64,000 nt of DNA from Lentibacillus persicus (GTDB lineage: Bacteria > Bacillota > Bacilli > Bacillales > Amphibacillaceae), in assembly GCF_900112705.1 (NCBI RefSeq), contig NZ_FOMR01000002.1, positions 248,001-312,000 on the forward strand, written 5' to 3'. Shown here one piece after another: positions 28,636-38,175 of this stretch. Below the pieces are notes generated by a model. It was not told the DNA's origin and did not search any database. It was given only the letters and a program-made list of their open reading frames with translations. The position numbers and the translations under genes are program-made. The number at the start of each line of letters is the position of its first letter. Position 1 is the stretch's first letter.

Positions 28636-30955
28636 GTTTCTCCTCCATTAATGCATATGATAATACCTGATCTAAATGGTTAACCTTAATGAAAGTCAGG
28701 TTTTCACGTACACTCTCAGGAATATCATCAATATCTTTTTCATTTTCTTCGGGAATGATAATCGTCGTTAAGCCAGCACGGTGTGCGCTCAGGGACTTTT
28801 CTTTCAAGCCGCCGATTGGCAATACACGTCCACGTAATGTTATCTCCCCCGTCATACCCACTTCTTTTCGAACTTCGCGTCCGGTTAAGGCTGAAACAAG
28901 CGCTGTCGCCATTGTAATACCAGCTGAAGGGCCATCTTTAGGCGTAGCACCTTCAGGGACATGGATATGAATATCATTTTTATCGTGAAAATCCGGATCG
29001 ATGTCCAGCTCTTTTGCGCGGGAGCGAATATAACTGAAAGCTGCCTGAGCAGATTCCTGCATCACATCACCAAGTTTACCGGTGAGTGTCAGCTTTCCCT
29101 TACCGGGATAATGCGATACTTCAATTGATAATGTATCACCGCCAGCTGCTGTATAGGCGAGCCCGGTTGCTGCACCAATTTGGTTTTCCTGTTCCATCTG
29201 ACCATATCGGAAGAGCGCTTTACCAAGCAATTCTTCCAGGTTATTATTCGTCACAATGACACGTTTCTTTTCACCGGAAATAATAATTTTTGCTGCTTTT
29301 CTGCATATTTTTGCAAGCTGACGCTCAAGGTTACGCACACCTGCCTCGCGTGTGTAGGTGCGAATCAACGTCATCAGAGCCTCATCCCGGATTTGAAGAT
29401 TCCCCTTTTTTAACCCATTTTCTTTCAGTTGTTTCGGCAGCAGATGTTCTTTGGCTATATGCAATTTCTCTACTTCTGTATAGCCTGCAATATTAATCAA
29501 TTCCATCCGGTCGAGCAGCGGTCCGGGGATATTATTGACATAGTTAGCAGTTGCAATAAAAAGCACATTTGATAAATCATACGTTTCTTCAATAAAATGA
29601 TCGCTAAAATTGCTGTTTTGCTCAGGATCCAATACTTCAAGCATGGCGGAGGATGGATCGCCACGGAAATCACTGACCATCTTGTCTACCTCATCAAGCA
29701 GAAAAACCGGGTTGACGGTTTTTGCTTTTTTCATTCCCTGGATAATCCTGCCGGGCATTGCACCTATATACGTGCGGCGATGTCCCCGAATTTCAGCTTC
29801 ATCGCGGATGCCCCCAAGTGAAATGCGGACAAAGTTCCGATTAATTGAGCGAGCAATTGAGTTGGCCAGAGATGTTTTACCAACTCCAGGTGGCCCTACA
29901 AGACAGAGAATTGGCCCTTTAATCGACTGTGTCAACTTTTGTACGGCGAGGTACTCCAATATGCGTTCCTTCACCTTATCAAGCCCATAGTGATCTTCGT
30001 CAAGTATTGCATGTGCTTTATCGATATTAATCATGTCTTCCGTTTTCTCAGTCCAGGGGATAGCCAGGAGCCACTCGATATAGTTTCGAATAACCGAACT
30101 TTCAGCCGAACTTTGCGGCACTTTTTCAAACCTGTTCAGTTCCTTCATGGCGACCTCGACAATCCGTTCAGGCATATCGGATGCTTCAACTTTTTCTCTT
30201 AGCTGGTCCGCCTCACCTGCTTTACCTTCTTTTTCACCCAACTCTTTTTGAATTGCTTTAAGCTGCTCGCGCAAGTAATACTCTTTTTGCGTTTTTTCCA
30301 TCGACGTCTTAACACGCTGACCAATTTTCTTTTCGAGATCGAGCACTTTCTTTTCATTTGTAATGAGCTCAATCAAATGCTGCAGTCGTTGTTTGACATT
30401 TGTCATTTCCAGCAGTTCTTGTTTATCTTTTATTTTCAATGATAAGTGGGAAGTTACGATATCGGCTAACCTGCTTGGTTCGTCAATATCTGAAACAGTA
30501 GCTAATGTTTCCTTTGTAATTTTTTGTGAAACATTTATGTACTGTTCAAATTGCTTTAGAAGCGATCGCATTAACGCTTCCTCTTCATTTTGCTCACCAT
30601 GTTCATCATTAATTTTATAAATTTCTGCAGTGAATTCGTCTTGATCGTCATCTATAAAACGAACAATTTCGCCACGGTCCAAACCCTCTACCAATACGCG
30701 CATTGTACCATTCGGCAGTTTAAGCATCTGTTTAACATATGCAAGCGTTCCAGTCCGGTATATATCTTTTTCTTCTGGATCATCCAAGCTGACTTGCTTT
30801 TGGGCAGCAAGAAAAATCGTTTGATCTCCCATCATTGCTTTTTCAAGCGCAGCAATCGATTTATCACGTCCGACGTCAAGGTGTAAAACCATAGAGGGAA
30901 AGACGAGTATGCCTCGCAATGGCAGGAGGGGTAATTGTGTTGTTTCAGTCGTCAT
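28622..30955 (-). CDS. lonA: ATP-dependent protease LonA
   Basis: The 777-residue protein has the Lon N-terminal substrate domain, an AAA+ domain with Walker [12 protein letters not shown] and Walker [11 protein letters not shown], and the serine-lysine protease domain ([14 protein letters not shown], with catalytic Ser; [13 protein letters not shown], with Lys). It degrades misfolded and regulatory proteins. The upstream ATG at 30970 contains the Shine-Dalgarno GGAGG that serves ATG 30955, eight bases later, so the latter is used. LonB, which lies between clpX and lonA in B. subtilis, is absent. Confidence 0.97.
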   Translation of the reverse strand: MTTETTQLPLLPLRGILVFPSMVLHLDVGRDKSIAALEKAMMGDQTIFLAAQKQVSLDDPEEKDIYRTGTLAYVKQMLKLPNGTMRVLVEGLDRGEIVRFIDDDQDEFTAEIYKINDEHGEQNEEEALMRSLLKQFEQYINVSQKITKETLATVSDIDEPSRLADIVTSHLSLKIKDKQELLEMTNVKQRLQHLIELITNEKKVLDLEKKIGQRVKTSMEKTQKEYYLREQLKAIQKELGEKEGKAGEADQLREKVEASDMPERIVEVAMKELNRFEKVPQSSAESSVIRNYIEWLLAIPWTEKTEDMINIDKAHAILDEDHYGLDKVKERILEYLAVQKLTQSIKGPILCLVGPPGVGKTSLANSIARSINRNFVRISLGGIRDEAEIRGHRRTYIGAMPGRIIQGMKKAKTVNPVFLLDEVDKMVSDFRGDPSSAMLEVLDPEQNSNFSDHFIEETYDLSNVLFIATANYVNNIPGPLLDRMELINIAGYTEVEKLHIAKEHLLPKQLKENGLKKGNLQIRDEALMTLIRTYTREAGVRNLERQLAKICRKAAKIIISGEKKRVIVTNNNLEELLGKALFRYGQMEQENQIGAATGLAYTAAGGDTLSIEVSHYPGKGKLTLTGKLGDVMQESAQAAFSYIRSRAKELDIDPDFHDKNDIHIHVPEGATPKDGPSAGITMATALVSALTGREVRKEVGMTGEITLRGRVLPIGGLKEKSLSAHRAGLTTIIIPEENEKDIDDIPESVRENLTFIKVNHLDQVLSYALMEEKHESN

Positions 30956-31122
30956 TGAGTCTGCCTCCATTTATGTATTAAATATGTAAGGTGCTGTTTG
31001 TTTTAACAACAATGCTTTATTGATAAAAGTCTAATTAAAAGATTCTTATTTGTAAATTATGAGAGTCAGGAATTAGTATGACCTGTCATAGCAGAATTAC
31101 TCAAAACCAGGTTAAACATAGA

Positions 31123-31152
31123 AAGAGACTGACACCAACAGTCAGCCTCTTT
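31123..31152 (-). terminator. Terminator downstream of clpX
   Basis: Arms AAAGAG-A-CTGAC and GTCAG-C-CTCTTT (31123-31134 and 31141-31152) form a hairpin in the gap between clpX and lonA. The tail on the minus strand is only weakly T-rich. Confidence 0.6.
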
Positions 31153-31212
31153 AAACAGCCTGTAAAAGGGGCCAACACATGTCAGTCCCGATAATAAACG
31201 ATGTTGACTTGC

Positions 31213-32493
31213 TTATGCGCTCTCTTTAGGAATTTTTTCGTTCTCATCCTGTACCGTGCCGTCATGGAAAACTAATTTTGGTCTGCCATTTTCGTTTATC
31301 ACAGTTTCTTTTGTAATAATACATTTTTCAATATCTTCACGTGATGGCAGTTCAAACATAACATCCAGCATGATACTTTCAATAATTGAACGCAATCCGC
31401 GTGCCCCTGTTTTTCGCTCAATAGCTTTATGGGCAATACCTCTCAGCGCTTCCTCTTCGAATTCAAGTTCTACATTATCAATTTCAAAGAGTTTTTCATA
31501 TTGTTTAACAAGCGCATTTTTAGGTTTTGTCAAAATTTCAACAAGCGCATCTTCATCCAATGGAGCCAGGCTTCCTATAACCGGAATACGGCCAATAAAT
31601 TCAGGTATCAGACCATATCGCAGGAGGTCTTCAGGCAATACTTTCTGCAGCAATTCGCTCTGATCCAAATCCTGCTCGGTATTATCCGAACCAAAGCCAA
31701 TCACTTTCTTACCTAATCGGCGTTTAACGATTTGATCAATACCGTCGAATGCTCCGCCAACGATAAACAACACGTTGGTTGTATCAATTTGGATAAATTC
31801 CTGGTGCGGATGTTTACGTCCACCTTGTGGCGGCACACTCGCAACCGTGCCTTCCAATATTTTCAAGAGTGCCTGTTGCACACCTTCACCAGAAACATCG
31901 CGGGTAATGGATGGGTTCTCTGATTTACGTGCGACCTTATCAATCTCATCGATATAGATAATACCCTTTTCGGCTTTTTCCACATCATAATCTGCCGCTT
32001 GAATCAGCTTCAGCAAAATGTTTTCAACATCTTCACCAACATAACCCGCTTCAGTTAAAGATGTCGCATCTGCCATAGCAAATGGAACATTCAGGATTCG
32101 CGCAAGCGTTTGAGCCAGCAATGTTTTACCTGACCCGGTCGGTCCCAGCATGGCAATGTTACTTTTTGCCAGTTCTACATCATCAGAATTCTGCTGCGGT
32201 GTATTAACACGCTTATAGTGGTTATAAACCGCCACTGACAAATTCTTCTTTGCCTCTTCCTGGCCAATAACGTAATCATCAAGTGTCTCATTAATTTCTT
32301 TAGGTTTCGGAAGTTCTTCAAACTCAGTTGCTTCTTCAGTTCCAAGCTCTTCCTCCACAATTTCGGTGCAAAGTTCGATACATTCATCACATATATAAAC
32401 GCCCGGCCCGGCTACTAATTTACGAACTTGATCCTGGCTTTTCCCGCAGAATGAACATTTAAGCTGTCCCTTCTCTTCGTTAAATTTAAACAT
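31213..32493 (-). CDS. clpX: ClpX, AAA+ unfoldase of the ClpXP protease
   Basis: The 426-residue protein has the N-terminal four-cysteine zinc domain (CSFCGK and CDECIELC), Walker [13 protein letters not shown], Walker [11 protein letters not shown], the ClpP-docking IGF loop (KKVIGFGSD) and sensor motifs. The ATG at 32493 is used because AGGAG lies eight bases upstream and the protein then begins MFKFNEEKG like its relatives; a GTG three codons earlier is less likely. Confidence 0.98.
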   Translation of the reverse strand: MFKFNEEKGQLKCSFCGKSQDQVRKLVAGPGVYICDECIELCTEIVEEELGTEEATEFEELPKPKEINETLDDYVIGQEEAKKNLSVAVYNHYKRVNTPQQNSDDVELAKSNIAMLGPTGSGKTLLAQTLARILNVPFAMADATSLTEAGYVGEDVENILLKLIQAADYDVEKAEKGIIYIDEIDKVARKSENPSITRDVSGEGVQQALLKILEGTVASVPPQGGRKHPHQEFIQIDTTNVLFIVGGAFDGIDQIVKRRLGKKVIGFGSDNTEQDLDQSELLQKVLPEDLLRYGLIPEFIGRIPVIGSLAPLDEDALVEILTKPKNALVKQYEKLFEIDNVELEFEEEALRGIAHKAIERKTGARGLRSIIESIMLDVMFELPSREDIEKCIITKETVINENGRPKLVFHDGTVQDENEKIPKESA

Positions 32494-32583
32494 ACTTTTC
32501 ACTCCTAAAGTTTTGCATACATTTTAACTTAAAGTCATCATATCAAATCACTATGCGAAAACAAAATAATAACTCTTCTCAGG

Positions 32584-32637
32584 CTTATCTGTGAGTAAAT
32601 TAAATAATTCAAACAGCCTCAGTGATTCACAGATAAG
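32584..32637. repeat. Perfect 11-bp inverted repeat upstream of clpX
   Basis: CTTATCTGTGA (32584-32594) and TCACAGATAAG (32627-32637) are perfect inverse copies separated by 32 bases. The pair lies in the clpX-tig spacer, about 90 bases upstream of the clpX start. It could be a hairpin or a pair of operator half-sites. Function unknown. Confidence 0.5.
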
Positions 32638-32724
32638 GTTTGTCATAAAAATTAACTTATTCCGTCCTTATACTTATCTATCCTATGAGGACTTGTCGGA
32701 TAAGATAACAAAAATTACGAAAGC

Positions 32725-32759
32725 ATAAAGCAAGGTACGACCTTCGCACCTTGCTTTAT
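32725..32759 (-). terminator. Rho-independent terminator after tig
   Basis: Arms ATAAAGCAAGGT and ACCTTGCTTTAT (32725-32736 and 32748-32759) flank an 11-base loop, 31 bases after the tig stop. Confidence 0.8.
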
Positions 32760-32789
32760 CATGATGAGAAACGCTATTCATATCTGTCA

Positions 32790-34076
32790 TTAAACGGCTT
32801 TGCTGTGCTCCTCCAAGAACTCTATGGATTTGCGGGATTTAAGCTCTTCTTTAAGCGCGTCAGTATTGCCGCCCAGCATTTGTTTCAGCTGATCAACGTC
32901 TGTACCGTACATTGATGCCATGTTGCTCAATTCTTCATCAACGTCCTCGTCAGTTACCTCAAGGTTTTCTGCATAGAATATGGCTTCAAGCGTTAAATTC
33001 GTTTTAACACGCTTTTCTGCGTCTTCACGCATTTGTTCCTTCAAGGCATCTTTGTCCTGGCCTGAGAACTGATAGTACATATCCAGCGTCATTCCCTGCA
33101 TTTGCAGACGCTGTTCAAATTCCTGCAGCATGCGGTCAAGTTCACTCTCAACCATAGCATCCGGAACTTCGACCTCAGCGTTATCGGACGCTTTTTCAAT
33201 CAACGTTTCCCGTTTTTGATTTTCAGCTTCTTGTTCTCGCTGGCTTTGGAGTTCTTCTTTTTTCTTTTCTTTCAGTTCATCAAGTGTCTCGACTTCTTCA
33301 TCAACATCTTTTGCAAATTCATCGTCTAATTCAGGCAGTTCTTTCGTTTTAATGTCATGGATTGTAACACTAAAGACAGCGTCTTTACCTGCCAGATGTT
33401 CAGCGTGATAATCTTCAGGGAATGTAACCTTGACTTCCGTGTCTTCACCTGAATTTTTACCGATTAATTCTTCTTCAAAACCTGGAATAAATTGGCCGGA
33501 TCCGATTTCAAGTGAGTAATCTTCACCTTTTCCGCCTTCAAACGCTTCACCGTCAATAAAGCCTTCAAAATCCATGACCACCGTGTCGCCTTCTTCAACG
33601 GTGCCTTCCTCTTTAACAATCAGCTCGGCATGATGTTCACGCTGATGCTCTAATTCATGGTCCACATCTTCATCAGTAACTTCAACTGTTTCTTCTTCAA
33701 CTTCCAAACCTTTATATTCACCAAGTGTCACTTCAGGTTTAACATTGACAGTCGCTTTGAAAATTAAATCTTTTCCTTTTTCAATTTGTTCAATGTCAAC
33801 CTCAGGTTGTTCAATCGGCTCAATTTCTGTTTCTTCGACCGCTTTCGTGTAAGCTTCCGGCAACACAATATCCACTGCGTCCTGATACAATGACTCAACA
33901 CCAAAGCGTGATTCAAAAATTTTGCGTGGAACTTTTCCTTTACGGAAGCCAGGGATTTGCACATCTTTCACAACTTTTTTAAAAGCCTGGTCCAAAGCTT
34001 TATCGAATTCGTCGGAACTGACTTCAATTGTCAGAACACCTTGATTACCTTCCTGTTTTTCCCATTTTGCTGACAT
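32790..34076 (-). CDS. tig: Trigger factor, ribosome-bound chaperone
   Basis: The 428-residue protein has the ribosome-binding N-terminal domain with signature [17 protein letters not shown], an FKBP-type prolyl isomerase domain (about 160-245, [17 protein letters not shown]) and the C-terminal chaperone arms. It is strongly acidic, with repeated runs of E and D. GGAGGG lies six bases before the ATG. It is followed by its own terminator. Confidence 0.98.
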   Translation of the reverse strand: MSAKWEKQEGNQGVLTIEVSSDEFDKALDQAFKKVVKDVQIPGFRKGKVPRKIFESRFGVESLYQDAVDIVLPEAYTKAVEETEIEPIEQPEVDIEQIEKGKDLIFKATVNVKPEVTLGEYKGLEVEEETVEVTDEDVDHELEHQREHHAELIVKEEGTVEEGDTVVMDFEGFIDGEAFEGGKGEDYSLEIGSGQFIPGFEEELIGKNSGEDTEVKVTFPEDYHAEHLAGKDAVFSVTIHDIKTKELPELDDEFAKDVDEEVETLDELKEKKKEELQSQREQEAENQKRETLIEKASDNAEVEVPDAMVESELDRMLQEFEQRLQMQGMTLDMYYQFSGQDKDALKEQMREDAEKRVKTNLTLEAIFYAENLEVTDEDVDEELSNMASMYGTDVDQLKQMLGGNTDALKEELKSRKSIEFLEEHSKAV

Positions 34077-34213
34077 ATCATACCCTCCAAAATCTATTAT
34101 TCCTTTAATTATAACGGGTCATTACCATATCTATATATATATGAGCAAATTTGCACCAACTCATTATAACATATATGTGGGACCTTTCAACCATAACACG
34201 CTGCCGCACTGCT

Positions 34214-35191
34214 TTACACTTCGATTATGGTGGCATACAGCGCTTCACACATTTTGATTTCATCCATATACTGCATTACTTTGCTATTAGCAGATTGATC
34301 ATTTATATGTATGTCCAAATAAGTCTTCCCTATCGCCGTTAAAGCCTCAGCTATTAAAGAGGTGTCTTCGGCATCAGGCATCATTGGATACCTCACATAG
34401 AGATAATGCTCTAATAATTCATCCATCATCTTATATAATGTAGGATTTTCATGTTCCAACTCACTTATAACCCATCGCAGCTGCTGCATTGTTGGATGGT
34501 CCTTTAAAGCAGGTATATGATCCGGATTTATAGTCTGACTAATCCCTAATTTATGTATAGCCACTTCTTCTGAAATATAGTTATCTTTCAGCCATAGGAA
34601 AATAGCTGTTTTCGTAACGGGATGCACCCGATTATCTTTCAGAAGTGATTTAATTTCTTCAGTCGGCATCATGCCATTTTTTCGAATCTGGTCAATTAAC
34701 GTATACTGTCCTGTGTGGTTCTCTTCCTTCACCGCTTTAAATAAATCATCCATGTACTTTGGGGTTTTTTCAATGCGTATATCATGCCGCATTTTTTTGC
34801 TCATTTCAAATAATTGCTTGAACTGCTCTCTCATTTCCTCAGGGACTGTCTCTGTTTCAAGTTCCCGTTCAGCCTGGTCCATAAGTAACTCGTACTGACT
34901 TGTCTGGAATAAGACCGTTAAATAAATATGCACATAATGATAATAATGCTCATCTTTATGCAGTAACAATGCTTCGCAAAAATCCTGCGCCTCTCTAAAT
35001 CGATTCAATTCCATCAGACACATTAACTTTCCTATATTTACTTCATGATTCTGTTCCCCGAAAAGAAGCAACTGATCAAGCTTTTCCAATGCTTCCTCAT
35101 ATCTCTTCTCTTTGAGCGCATTTAAACTGTCTTCTTCTAAAACTTTACGCCATTTTGGAAAAAGAACCACTTTTTCAGAATGATCGCTCAT
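34214..35191 (-). CDS. ysoA: TPR-repeat protein YsoA
   Basis: The 325-residue protein has helical tetratricopeptide-like repeats near its start (ALKEKRYEEALEKLDQLLLFGEQ, then CLMELNRFREAQDFCEALLLHKDE). Its position next to tig matches B. subtilis ysoA. No biochemical function is known; such domains bind partner proteins. The frame is open to 35278, but ATG 35191 is used since AAAGGAGG lies six bases before it. Confidence 0.78.
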   Translation of the reverse strand: MSDHSEKVVLFPKWRKVLEEDSLNALKEKRYEEALEKLDQLLLFGEQNHEVNIGKLMCLMELNRFREAQDFCEALLLHKDEHYYHYVHIYLTVLFQTSQYELLMDQAERELETETVPEEMREQFKQLFEMSKKMRHDIRIEKTPKYMDDLFKAVKEENHTGQYTLIDQIRKNGMMPTEEIKSLLKDNRVHPVTKTAIFLWLKDNYISEEVAIHKLGISQTINPDHIPALKDHPTMQQLRWVISELEHENPTLYKMMDELLEHYLYVRYPMMPDAEDTSLIAEALTAIGKTYLDIHINDQSANSKVMQYMDEIKMCEALYATIIEV

Positions 35192-35393
35192 GTACTCCCT
35201 CCTTTCGATTTTATATATAGTGCCCGTCCTTAAACAAAAGGTCCCTGCCCTATCCCAGGCAGACTGCACGCTCTCCAAATAAGATCTGCGTCATAATAAA
35301 TAGCATTACCCCTGAACAGGCAATATCAAACCTATTATGCGCTATTATTTCATATCTTATCGTATCATATGCAAAGCTCTTGCCGCTATACTA

Positions 35394-35422
35394 TTGACAA
35401 ATCTGTGTAGAGTGAATATAAT
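35394..35422 (+). promoter_or_regulatory. Consensus sigma-A promoter of the tRNA cluster
   Basis: Exact TTGACA (35394-35399) and TATAAT (35417-35422) with a 17-base spacer. It fires toward the tRNA fragment at 35459 and the two intact tRNA genes, as expected for a stable-RNA promoter. Confidence 0.92.
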
Positions 35423-35458
35423 AATGTTTGTCCGTCAAAAAAATCATCTACTCTGTTT

Positions 35459-35489
35459 GCGGGTGTAGTTTAGTGGTAAAACCTCAGCC
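35459..35489 (+). pseudogene. 5' half of tRNA-Gly (broken duplicate)
   Basis: These 31 bases are identical to the first 31 bases of the intact tRNA-Gly at 35612 (acceptor 5' strand, D arm and the start of the anticodon arm); with one preceding base the direct repeat is 32 long. The identity ends at the anticodon loop, where unrelated sequence begins, and no matching 3' half follows, so it cannot fold as a tRNA. The 121 bases up to the intact gene can form hairpins (for example GTTGC with GCAAC). Confidence 0.8.
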
Positions 35490-35611
35490 ACGAGCTGAAC
35501 TTCCGCCGAGTTCACTTCGAGTTGCGAGGAGTGCCGCTGCTTTGAGTGTACTTGCAACACGACGAGCATGGGTTCTTTGAGCATAAACTAAATTGAGGTC
35601 AAATTTTACCT

Positions 35612-35685
35612 GCGGGTGTAGTTTAGTGGTAAAACCTCAGCCTTCCAAGCTGATGTCGTGGGTTCGATTCCCATCACCCGCTCCA
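35612..35685 (+). tRNA. tRNA-Gly (anticodon TCC)
   Basis: A complete cloverleaf is visible: acceptor GCGGGTG with CACCCGC, D stem GTTT with AAAC, anticodon stem TCAGC with GCTGA around loop CTTCCAA, T arm GTGGG-TTCGATT-CCCAT, discriminator T and an encoded CCA. The anticodon TCC reads glycine codons. Confidence 0.98.
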
Positions 35686-35695
35686 TACATACTAT

Positions 35696-35769
35696 GTCCC
35701 AGTAGCTCAGCAGGATAGAGCAACAGCCTTCTAAGCTGTAGGTCGCAGGTTCGAATCCTGCCTGGGACG
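35696..35769 (+). tRNA. tRNA-Arg (anticodon TCT)
   Basis: Acceptor GTCCCAG with CTGGGAC, D stem GCTC with GAGC, anticodon stem ACAGC with GCTGT around CTTCTAA, T arm GCAGG-TTCGAAT-CCTGC and discriminator G. The CCA end is not encoded. It is 10 bases after the tRNA-Gly and cotranscribed with it. Confidence 0.98.
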
Positions 35770-35781
35770 CTTGAAATTTTC

Positions 35782-35824
35782 AAGGCCAAATCCCATTATT
35801 GTCAATGGATTTGGCCTTTTTATT
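35782..35824 (+). terminator. Rho-independent terminator of the tRNA cluster
   Basis: Perfect 12-base arms AAGGCCAAATCC and GGATTTGGCCTT with a 13-base loop, followed by TTTTATT on the plus strand. Confidence 0.93.
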
Positions 35825-35961
35825 ATCTCTTTTCACCCGCTTACCATAAAAAGGGATGGTCGCTGGTTCGGGGAACTGCTCCCCTCTCACAAATATTCCA
35901 TTTCATGTTCAACTGGCAGCCTTATTTTCAAGATAACACCTTCCATTAAAACAACGACTCT

Positions 35962-36681
35962 TCACAAATGAAACTTTCTTGCAATTTTTTGTTTGATTCG
36001 TTCAGGCACAACATATTTCACAACGAGCATGATTAATAATACCGGGATTAATTGCAGTACTGTAACAATGATCCAGGTCCATAGATTTGTTTCACTTTGA
36101 TAACTTTGAATGAAAAAGTTAATCCACATGGCAAGAATCACAAGTGTCATAAAAAGTGACCCAATCACATTAAAGCTCCTAACCGATAACACTCGGATGA
36201 CACTCCAGTAACAGACACAAATCACCGTAACCCCCGTAACAATCGGAAAAGCTAACGGCATAAACCAGTCCAGCTTGCCATCAAAAACGTCCAATCCAAA
36301 TAATAAAATAAGCGCATTCAGACCAATACCAATAATAACCTTATAATAACTTTGCACATAACCGAATGAAAAGAACAGCAGAACCCAGCCGGCAAAAACA
36401 CTCAAGTTGCTGTACCTTGACCATGTGAACCTGTCATTCATAATATAATCAGTGTAAAACATCAGACAGACAGCCACGAACACTAATAACGTGATCAATA
36501 TAAAAATCCGGTTCAGTACCCTTCTCATATAAGCCGGATACGGATTCGCTGTTTTAGGGAATTTTCTCACCCGCAGCCCTTCCGTATCTTCCTCATTTAC
36601 TTTAGGAATAGGAAAGCTGCAAAGAGGACATGGCTGATTATCGCCTTCCACTTGTATGCCACACTTCGGACAATAAGCCAT
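35962..36681 (-). CDS. Zinc-ribbon membrane protein, DUF6320-like
   Basis: The 239-residue protein opens with a four-cysteine zinc ribbon (CPKCG and CPLC, about residues 4-23) followed by a basic linker and about six membrane segments. This matches the architecture of DUF6320 proteins, whose role is unknown. It follows the acyltransferase gene by 2 bases; its Shine-Dalgarno GAGGAG lies inside that gene, implying coupled translation. An alternative GTG two codons upstream is too close to the binding site. The zinc ribbon may be a regulatory or partner-binding module. Confidence 0.7.
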   Translation of the reverse strand: MAYCPKCGIQVEGDNQPCPLCSFPIPKVNEEDTEGLRVRKFPKTANPYPAYMRRVLNRIFILITLLVFVAVCLMFYTDYIMNDRFTWSRYSNLSVFAGWVLLFFSFGYVQSYYKVIIGIGLNALILLFGLDVFDGKLDWFMPLAFPIVTGVTVICVCYWSVIRVLSVRSFNVIGSLFMTLVILAMWINFFIQSYQSETNLWTWIIVTVLQLIPVLLIMLVVKYVVPERIKQKIARKFHL

Positions 36682-36683
36682 CT

Positions 36684-37949
36684 TCACATCTCCTCGTCGT
36701 TTGTTTCAATCGTCACTTCCATTCCCAGCCTTCGCATTCTCCGGAAAAATTCCCGCTCCAGCATACGGTCCTTTGATAAATTTCCAAATGAAATATACAT
36801 CTGATCATGGTAACTGGTAATCATTGCTTTCACCTTGTTACCAATGCTGGGAGGTGGATAACACTCAACTCTTTCAATATAATCTTCCGTTTCTTCCGGC
36901 ATACGAACAATGCCGAGGTTCGATAAACCGCTTGTATATTGTCCTTCCCCAAAAAAAGAATAAATGGAAGGCGCAATCATATCTTTAACCGGCGATGGCA
37001 TTAAGCGCAGAGTGAGAGATTTTTCAGCAATCACACTTCGATGGATATACTGACTCAACTTCTTTGGTGTGAGTAAGCGGCTAAACTCGATTTTCAGCTC
37101 CTGGATAATTTCTTCAAAAGTGTATTCCCCAAGCCTTGCGTCAATCGAAGGTGTAATACTTACAAAAAAATTACGCATCGTCTCACTTTCAAAAAATGAG
37201 CGCATATTCACTGGAACGTTAATGACAACGGGACGCTTTTTGATAGCTATCTTGTCCTGAAGTTTTAACAGACTTTCCATATAAACAGCTGTCAGGAAGA
37301 TATTGATGGAGACATGATACGCCTTCGCCTTTTCCTTCAACTCCTTGATATCGATAATACCAGTGACAATATGATAATGGCCCTTTTTATCCAATGAAAG
37401 CGGTAATTTAAATGATTTTCCCAAACGCGTTCCTGGGGCGGGGATGTCTTTATTATAGTACTTTCTGAACGCATTCTCTGTTTCTGATAGCAGTTGCTCA
37501 TCACTAATCGTTTCCTGTTTAATTGGAATCGATTCCTTTAAATGTAAGTATTGGCGGATAACCTCACTTAAAAACCGAAGACCTCCCGTACCATCCGTTA
37601 AACTGTGGGACAGCTCCAGCGCAATCCGGTTGTTATAATAATACACCCGATACGGAAATGATCCGCGTTTTTTAATCGATAAACTGATACACGGATGATA
37701 TTTTTCCTTTTCCACTTCCGGTGTTCGGTCTGTTTGTTCAAAATAATACCAAAAAAACCCTTGCTTTAATTGCACCTTAAAAAGAGGGAAGCGCTCCAAT
37801 GTTAATTCCAGGGCGCGCTGTAAATAGTCTGGATGAACAGGAGAAGTAAGTGTCGCAGAAAGTCGGAATAAGGTTGTCGCACGTGAAGAAATGATAGATG
37901 AATATAGTTTCCCGGCATTGTCCAATGGATACCAAGTATTGTCTCCCAT
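36684..37949 (-). CDS. Condensation-fold acyltransferase (PapA/alcohol acetyltransferase type)
   Basis: The 421-residue protein has the CoA-dependent acyltransferase/condensation-domain fold. The catalytic motif HxxxDG appears as ELSHSLTDGTGG (about residues 130-141), and a second-half structural motif is present near NLGIV. Such enzymes transfer acyl groups from a CoA or carrier thioester to alcohols or amines. The substrate is unknown. The frame is open to 38126, but ATG 37949 (MGDNTWYPLDNAGKLY) is used, with AAAGGGG about ten bases upstream. It is cotranscribed with the DUF6320-like gene and divergent from an alpha/beta hydrolase. Confidence 0.75.
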   Translation of the reverse strand: MGDNTWYPLDNAGKLYSSIISSRATTLFRLSATLTSPVHPDYLQRALELTLERFPLFKVQLKQGFFWYYFEQTDRTPEVEKEKYHPCISLSIKKRGSFPYRVYYYNNRIALELSHSLTDGTGGLRFLSEVIRQYLHLKESIPIKQETISDEQLLSETENAFRKYYNKDIPAPGTRLGKSFKLPLSLDKKGHYHIVTGIIDIKELKEKAKAYHVSINIFLTAVYMESLLKLQDKIAIKKRPVVINVPVNMRSFFESETMRNFFVSITPSIDARLGEYTFEEIIQELKIEFSRLLTPKKLSQYIHRSVIAEKSLTLRLMPSPVKDMIAPSIYSFFGEGQYTSGLSNLGIVRMPEETEDYIERVECYPPPSIGNKVKAMITSYHDQMYISFGNLSKDRMLEREFFRRMRRLGMEVTIETNDEEM

Positions 37950-38175
37950 CCCGTTCCAGCCCCTTTCTTCTGAATTCCAGCTTATTTTAACACATTGAAG
38001 AAGCCAAAGATAGAAACAGCAGACGACTATAAACTTTAGAAAAATTGCCGAAAAGAGGAGGCCCTTGTCAGATAAGTATAAACCTATCGTAGAAGTATTG
38101 TTTAAAGCAGAAGAACTCGTTAGCAAGTGCTATTAATGTTAAAATGAAGTTAAATAAAAATCGGCAGGAGAAAAA

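Noticed and set aside
35490-35611. A complete tRNA with a large intron spanning the insert.
   Set aside because: The sequence after the half lacks any segment complementary to the acceptor arm, and the T arm is missing.
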